Assembly (NCBI GenBank): GCA_002293705.1
Contig: DBDT01000037.1
Span: 1-17,913, forward strand
Origin: Candidatus Woesebacteria bacterium UBA925
GTDB taxonomy: Bacteria > Patescibacteriota > Microgenomatia > UBA8517
Length of the DNA: 17,913 nt
Direction: 5' to 3'
Shown here piece by piece: positions 13,877 to 17,913 of the stretch; the stretch's first letter is position 1, and each line of letters starts with the position of its first letter. Under the pieces are notes generated by a model that had not been told where the DNA came from, did not search any database, and saw only the letters and a list, made by a program, of their open reading frames with translations. The translations under genes were made by a program, and so were the position numbers.

Positions 13877-15444
13877 AGTATTCCGTTTGGGGTAAGTTTT
13901 TTGTGCTGGTAATATCCACAATTACTTTAGCTTTCACTCTTCGATTCGTAAATTTAACAAGTATCCCAATCTTTGCAGATGAGGCTATTTACATCAACTG
14001 GGCTCAGTTGATTAAGTCAGAGCCAACTCTTAGATTCATACCTCTTTCTGATGGCAAACAGCCATTGTTTATGTGGGTAAATTGGATATCCTTGAGATTT
14101 TTTGAAGACCCGTTGGTATCTGGAAGGATGATATCTGTTGCATCAGGAACACTGACAGTATTTATTATTGGTGCATTTACTTATTTTCTTACAAAATCGA
14201 AGATCAAGACATTGTTCGCCATTGCTCTTTCAGCAACATCTCCCTACCTAATATTTTTTGACAGGCTGGCTGTTGTAGATTCTCTGCTTGCCCTTTTGGC
14301 ACTATCATCGATGTTGCTTTTGTATTTATCTCAAAGATACAAGAGGTTTGATTTGGCAATTTTATCTGGTTTGAGTTTGGGTTTGGCATTAATAACCAAA
14401 TCGCCAGCAGTATTTTTCCTACCTCTTTGCGCTTTGACAATTTTTGAAAACTTTAACCTTAAAAAGAAGAAAAAAGTCATAATTTATGAAACATTGGTTT
14501 CAACACTTAGAGTTGGTATATGTATCTTTTTTGCAATTTCTTTGTATCAAGTACTAAGGTTGGGTCCTGGATTTGAACAGATCGGATCAAGAAACTTAGA
14601 TTACATAAGGCCAATAGGAGAAGTATTGGCTAATCCTAAAGATACAATAGTTAACAATCTTGTTAGGGCTTATGATTGGTTGTTTAAACTACTTCCAGTT
14701 CCAACCTTGGTCCTGTCTGCTATTGGACTATTTGTGGGATTAAAAAACAAAAATACTCGCATAGTTAGCTTATTTATGTTTGTCTGGTTTTCAGCCTCAC
14801 TATTTGTCACTTCTGCAATTACGATTGCATATACAGCTCGTTACATTTTGTTTGCAATTCCTCCGCTATTCATCCTTGCATCTTTTGCCATCAATCCTTT
14901 GAAGAAATTTAGCTTTAGCTACCTTTTGGCAATTATATCTATTGTTTACGGCGTTTATTTTGCCAACAACCTTTGGAATAGTCCCGAAAAAGCCGTAATC
15001 CCCGAAAATGAAAGAGCAGGCTATTTGGAGGAGTGGAGTGCAGGGTATGGCATCTACGAAGCGGCAAACCACATAAAAAGCGTCAGGGCCGCCACAAACC
15101 AAGGGATTGTTTTGGGAACAGAAGGTCATTTTGGCACAATGCCTGACGGATTTAAGGTGTATTTGTCTGGACTGCAGAATGTAACAATATTTGGCATTGG
15201 ACTTGATGTTAAGGGCGTAAGAAGTGATCTTGTTAACGCCAAGAGAACTGGTAATATAGTTTTTCTGGCCTTAAATGAATCAAGAAAAAACAAGGATTTC
15301 AAGGAGGATGGATTAAAGCTAATTATGAAAGTTGAAAAACCAATGAGAACAAGAGGTTCACATGACTACATAACATTTGGTCCTCGTGATACTTTTTACT
15401 TGTACGAGGTTATGGATGCGAATTTGGTACAATTTATACAATGA
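13873..15444 (+). CDS. PMT/ArnT-like GT-C glycosyltransferase (PMT_2 type)
   Basis: A 523-residue membrane protein with a first span at about 8-26. The next loop carries the classical IFADEAIYINWAQ (33-45; Asp36-Glu37) and PLSDGKQPLFMWVN (57-70). The D-E-A-x-Y plus D-G-K-x-P-L pattern is typical of the bacterial PMT_2 group. FDRLAVVDSLLALLALS follows, then LALITKSPAVFFLPL, and further spans end at about 365. The C-terminal part (about 375-523) is soluble and probably extracytoplasmic. The role would be transfer of a polyprenyl-phosphate sugar to a lipid or protein acceptor. This copy keeps the most standard GT39 motifs of the three ArnT-like proteins here. It overlaps both neighbours by 4 nt (ATGA). 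Confidence 0.83.
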   Translation: MKYSVWGKFFVLVISTITLAFTLRFVNLTSIPIFADEAIYINWAQLIKSEPTLRFIPLSDGKQPLFMWVNWISLRFFEDPLVSGRMISVASGTLTVFIIGAFTYFLTKSKIKTLFAIALSATSPYLIFFDRLAVVDSLLALLALSSMLLLYLSQRYKRFDLAILSGLSLGLALITKSPAVFFLPLCALTIFENFNLKKKKKVIIYETLVSTLRVGICIFFAISLYQVLRLGPGFEQIGSRNLDYIRPIGEVLANPKDTIVNNLVRAYDWLFKLLPVPTLVLSAIGLFVGLKNKNTRIVSLFMFVWFSASLFVTSAITIAYTARYILFAIPPLFILASFAINPLKKFSFSYLLAIISIVYGVYFANNLWNSPEKAVIPENERAGYLEEWSAGYGIYEAANHIKSVRAATNQGIVLGTEGHFGTMPDGFKVYLSGLQNVTIFGIGLDVKGVRSDLVNAKRTGNIVFLALNESRKNKDFKEDGLKLIMKVEKPMRTRGSHDYITFGPRDTFYLYEVMDANLVQFIQ

Positions 15445-17183
15445 AGATTAAAAGCTTTTTAACCAAGTTAGTTTCACTGCCTGACTTCTACTTCTTGTTG
15501 GTTGTTTTAATCTCTAGCTTTTTAGCTTCGAGGACACTTTTTACTCCTGGCTACTTTAATATGCACGACGATTTGCAGATGATGAGACAGCTTCAGATGG
15601 AGAAATGCTTCTTGGATTTGCAGATCCCTTGCAGGTGGGTTCCTGACATGGGGTATGGTTTTGGCTATCCTCTTTTTAACTTTTACCCACCCCTACCATA
15701 TCTAACTGGGCAACTATTTAGATTGGTTGGGTTTAGTTTTGTAGACACAGCCAAACTACTTTTTGCCCTGTCATTTTTTGTTTCAAGTGTAACCATGTAC
15801 TTTCTTTCAAAAAACTTCTTTGGAAGAGTTGGTGGAGTTCTTTCTGCCATTTTCTATACATGGGCCCCTTACCACGCAGTTGATGTTTATGTCCGTGGTG
15901 CAATGAATGAGAGTTGGGCGCTTATGTGGTTCCCATTGATATTTTTGGCAGGATATAAGCTTATAACCAACAAAAAGGTAAGTGCTTTTTGGATCATTAC
16001 ACTAGCTCTTTCTTGGTTTAGTTTGTTTACATCTCACAACCTAATGGTGATAGTGTTTACGCCATTTTTTGCTGTTTGGTGTTTGGTTTGGCTTGTGGTG
16101 ACAAGAGGTTGGTCAAGAATAATCCCACTAGTAGCCGCTGGAGCGCTGTCTTTTTCACTTGCAGCATTTTTTACTTTGCCGGTGTTTTTGGAGAAAGATA
16201 TTGTACAAACAGGAACCTTGATTCAAGGTTATTATGAGTACACAGCTCATTTTGCCAGCATAAATCAACTTTTGATTTCCAGGTTCTGGGATTACGGACC
16301 ATCAGTTTGGCTTGAAGAAGACAGAATGTCCTTTCAAGTTGGATGGTTGGTTTGGATAGCCCCTCTTGTTTTGGGTGCATTTTTGACACCTAGATTACTC
16401 AAAAAACCAAAATCAGAAATACTAAAGCACTGGGTATTGGCCTTTGGCCTTTCAGCTGCATTTGGTTTCTTTGCCCTTTTTCTAACACATTCAAGGTCGA
16501 TAAATATTTGGCAGCTATTGTCGCCACTCCACTTTATTCAATTCCCTTGGAGATATCTTACAGTTGTTATATTTGGACTGTCTCTTTCTGTTGGCGTTCT
16601 TTTGAGGATTTTTAACAAGAAGTTTGCCTATCCCGTAGCAACCTTCCTTGCTCTTGGGGCAATCATCTATTCATGGAACTACTTCCTTCCTGAAAAAGGA
16701 AAGATGCTTCCTTTGGAAGATTTGGATAAATTCACTGGTGTTGCCTGGGATATGCAAAGGACTGCAGGTATATATGATTATCTACCAAACACCGCTGAGA
16801 TGGCTCCACAGGGTGCCAGGACAACCCAGGTCGATGTTATTGAAGGTAAAGCTGAGCACCTCTTCGTGGGAAGTGGTACCAATTGGGAGAAATTCAAACT
16901 AAATGTTGAAGAAGAGTCGATAATAAGGTTAAACGTTTTGCAGTTCCCAGTTTGGAGAGTCTTTGCAAATGGACAGGAAGTTGAAACTTATGTTGATGAG
17001 AATGAGAAGTGGGGAAGAATTTACTTTAAACTAGGGCCAGGAAGTTATGAGATTGAAGCAAGGCTATACAATACTCCCGCTAGAACAATTGGAAACATTA
17101 TTTCCATAGTTAGCTGGACTGGACTTGCTGGTTATTTGGTGATTACTTACAAAAAAAGCAAGCAGGGTAAGAAGAAAAAATGA
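15441..17183 (+). CDS. PTPS-related-domain membrane protein, GT-C-like
   Basis: A 580-residue protein with an N-terminal span (about 15-33) and then the conserved loop FNMHDDLQMMRQL (39-51), RWVPDMGYGFGYPLFNFYPP (65-84) and VYVRGAMNESWAL. This is the pattern of the membrane family annotated as '6-pyruvoyl-tetrahydropterin synthase-related domain', whose name is misleading: the fold and the acidic first loop are GT-C-like, and a glycosyltransferase role is inferred, not proven. His-Asp-Asp (42-44) sits where other GT-C enzymes keep the catalytic acid. About 10-12 spans follow, then a beta-rich extracytoplasmic domain (about 425-555) and a last span before a Lys-rich tail. A possible internal extended -10 (TGG-TACAAT, 15425-15433) lies 7 nt before the start. 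The ends overlap both neighbours by 4 nt. Confidence 0.78.
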   Translation: MKIKSFLTKLVSLPDFYFLLVVLISSFLASRTLFTPGYFNMHDDLQMMRQLQMEKCFLDLQIPCRWVPDMGYGFGYPLFNFYPPLPYLTGQLFRLVGFSFVDTAKLLFALSFFVSSVTMYFLSKNFFGRVGGVLSAIFYTWAPYHAVDVYVRGAMNESWALMWFPLIFLAGYKLITNKKVSAFWIITLALSWFSLFTSHNLMVIVFTPFFAVWCLVWLVVTRGWSRIIPLVAAGALSFSLAAFFTLPVFLEKDIVQTGTLIQGYYEYTAHFASINQLLISRFWDYGPSVWLEEDRMSFQVGWLVWIAPLVLGAFLTPRLLKKPKSEILKHWVLAFGLSAAFGFFALFLTHSRSINIWQLLSPLHFIQFPWRYLTVVIFGLSLSVGVLLRIFNKKFAYPVATFLALGAIIYSWNYFLPEKGKMLPLEDLDKFTGVAWDMQRTAGIYDYLPNTAEMAPQGARTTQVDVIEGKAEHLFVGSGTNWEKFKLNVEEESIIRLNVLQFPVWRVFANGQEVETYVDENEKWGRIYFKLGPGSYEIEARLYNTPARTIGNIISIVSWTGLAGYLVITYKKSKQGKKKK

Positions 17184-17913
17184 AACAAGTCGATTACGAC
17201 TTACGAGTTGAGCCAGAGAGTGATCTTCATGAAGAAATAAAAATTGAGGATGTAAAAAAGAAGGCAGTAAGAGGTGTTGCGATTTTGGCTGGTAGGGGGA
17301 TTATATTAAACCTTGTTGCTCAAGCATCGCAACTAATTCTTTTAGCTTTTCTTTCTGTTGAGCAGATAGGTCTATTCTGGATAGTATCAGCAGCAGTTGC
17401 CTTTTTTGTCTACTTCTCTGATATCGGTCTTGCAGCTGCATTAATTCAGAAAAAAACCCCAGTCACTAAAGTCGACCTAAGAACCACCTTTACTGTGCAG
17501 CAAATATTAATGGGTGTAATTGTTGTAGCCTTTTTGTTTTTAGCTCCTGGAATATCCAGGTCCTACAATCTTGGCAGAGAGGGCGAGTACTTGTTATACG
17601 CACTGGCCTTTTCCCTTGTTTTGGCCTCTTTCAAGACCATCCCTTCAGTTCTACTTGAGCGTAAGTTGCTTTTTGGAAAACTTGTTTTCCCTGAACTGAT
17701 TGAAACTGTGGTGTACAACGTAGTAGTTGTTGCCTTGGCTGCTAATGGCTATGGAATAACAAGCTTCACATGGGCTGTTGTAGCTAGGGCTATTGTTGGT
17801 CTTGTTGCAATGTACTTCATCTCGCCTTGGAGGCCAGGGTTTGCTCTAAGCAAAAGCGCAATATCTGACTTGTTGAAGTTTGGACTGCCATACCAAATAA
17901 ACACCTTTATTGC
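17180..17913 (+). CDS. MOP/Wzx-type polysaccharide flippase, 3'-truncated by window
   Basis: The ATG at 17180 overlaps the previous stop (ATGA). The frame stays open to the window end, so 244 residues are visible of a protein that is usually 400-500 long. An acidic cytoplasmic N-terminus (about 1-33) leads to GVAILAGRGIILNLVAQASQ (33-52), FLSVEQIGLFWIVSAAVAFF and FSDIGLAAALIQKK (about 85-98). Further hydrophobic spans end at LLKFGLPYQINTF. The G-x-F-W/Y-x-x-A-x-A spacing followed by F-x-D-x-G-L-x-x-A-L-I-Q is a hallmark of the MOP-superfamily PST flippases (Wzx/RfbX/TuaB type), which move lipid-linked glycans across the membrane. It would supply the outer face with the intermediates that the GT-C enzymes act on, or export the finished product. 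The cargo is unknown. Confidence 0.85.
   Translation, partial: MKQVDYDLRVEPESDLHEEIKIEDVKKKAVRGVAILAGRGIILNLVAQASQLILLAFLSVEQIGLFWIVSAAVAFFVYFSDIGLAAALIQKKTPVTKVDLRTTFTVQQILMGVIVVAFLFLAPGISRSYNLGREGEYLLYALAFSLVLASFKTIPSVLLERKLLFGKLVFPELIETVVYNVVVVALAANGYGITSFTWAVVARAIVGLVAMYFISPWRPGFALSKSAISDLLKFGLPYQINTFI

Noticed and set aside
15425..15433. Extended -10 (TGG-TACAAT) 7 nt before the gene at 15441 as an internal promoter
   Set aside because: It sits inside the upstream coding sequence in a tightly coupled operon. A single AT-rich match is expected by chance, so it is mentioned but not called.
1..17913. Use of an altered genetic code (UGA as Gly), known in some CPR lineages
   Set aside because: Several well-recognised proteins end at TGA exactly where expected (for example at 6152, 9643, 13876, 15444 and 17183), with no in-frame TGA inside conserved domains.
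1..17913. CRISPR arrays, tRNA or rRNA genes, insertion sequences
   Set aside because: No regular repeat-spacer structure, no tRNA-like or rRNA segments and no transposase-like frame were seen on either strand. The only transposon-related sequence is the library adapter at the edge.

Overview
The window is AT-rich, gene-dense bacterial DNA. It looks like a member of the Candidate Phyla Radiation (Patescibacteria), most plausibly a Microgenomates-type lineage. The grounds are very tight packing with overlapping gene ends, many multi-span GT-C glycosyltransferases beside polyprenyl-phosphate sugar synthases, stand-alone DHH phosphoesterases, few Shine-Dalgarno sequences, and start codons lying only 5-9 nt after -10 boxes. 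TGA is used as an ordinary stop (for example ending the genes at 6152 and 9643), so this is not a UGA-recoding lineage. The placement is inference; there is no rRNA marker here. Bases 1-19 are the Tn5/Nextera mosaic-end adapter, so genomic sequence starts at base 20.

Layout. (1) 20-2602, plus strand: the end of an HlyD-type membrane-fusion protein, then an apparently intact GH81 endo-beta-1,3-glucanase with an N-terminal secretion or anchor segment. (2) 2562-3266, minus: trmD, whose 3' end overlaps the glucanase gene. (3) 3327-5132, plus: a Yip1-like membrane protein followed directly by a DPM1-type polyprenyl-phosphate mannose synthase fused to GtrA. (4) 5130-5336, minus: a compact transcription unit with promoter-like boxes, a strong ribosome site, a small ORF and an intrinsic terminator; the ORF does not close before the terminator. 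(5) 5370-6152, plus: an HTH protein with a decayed Nudix-like domain, whose tail overlaps the convergent PIG-V-like mannosyltransferase (6127-7284, minus). (6) 7321 to beyond 17913, plus: a long operon with gaps of 5 nt or less, or overlaps: GT2, GT-C, DHH phosphoesterase, DHH phosphoesterase, GT-C, ALG5-like GT2, PMT/ArnT-like GT-C, PTPS-related GT-C and a MOP/Wzx-type flippase cut by the window edge.

How it fits together. The GT2 enzymes would charge a polyprenyl phosphate with sugars on the cytoplasmic face. The GT-C proteins would use those lipid-linked sugars outside the membrane, and the flippase would move a lipid-linked glycan or intermediate. The whole is best read as a cell-surface glycosylation or glycolipid locus. 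The two DHH phosphoesterases, lying symmetrically between two paralogous GT-Cs, are its least explained part. The intergenic gaps between divergent genes (about 36-95 bp) carry -10 boxes placed so that mRNAs would begin at or almost at the start codon. No stretch over 300 bases lacks a gene, and I saw no rRNA, tRNA, CRISPR array or insertion sequence.
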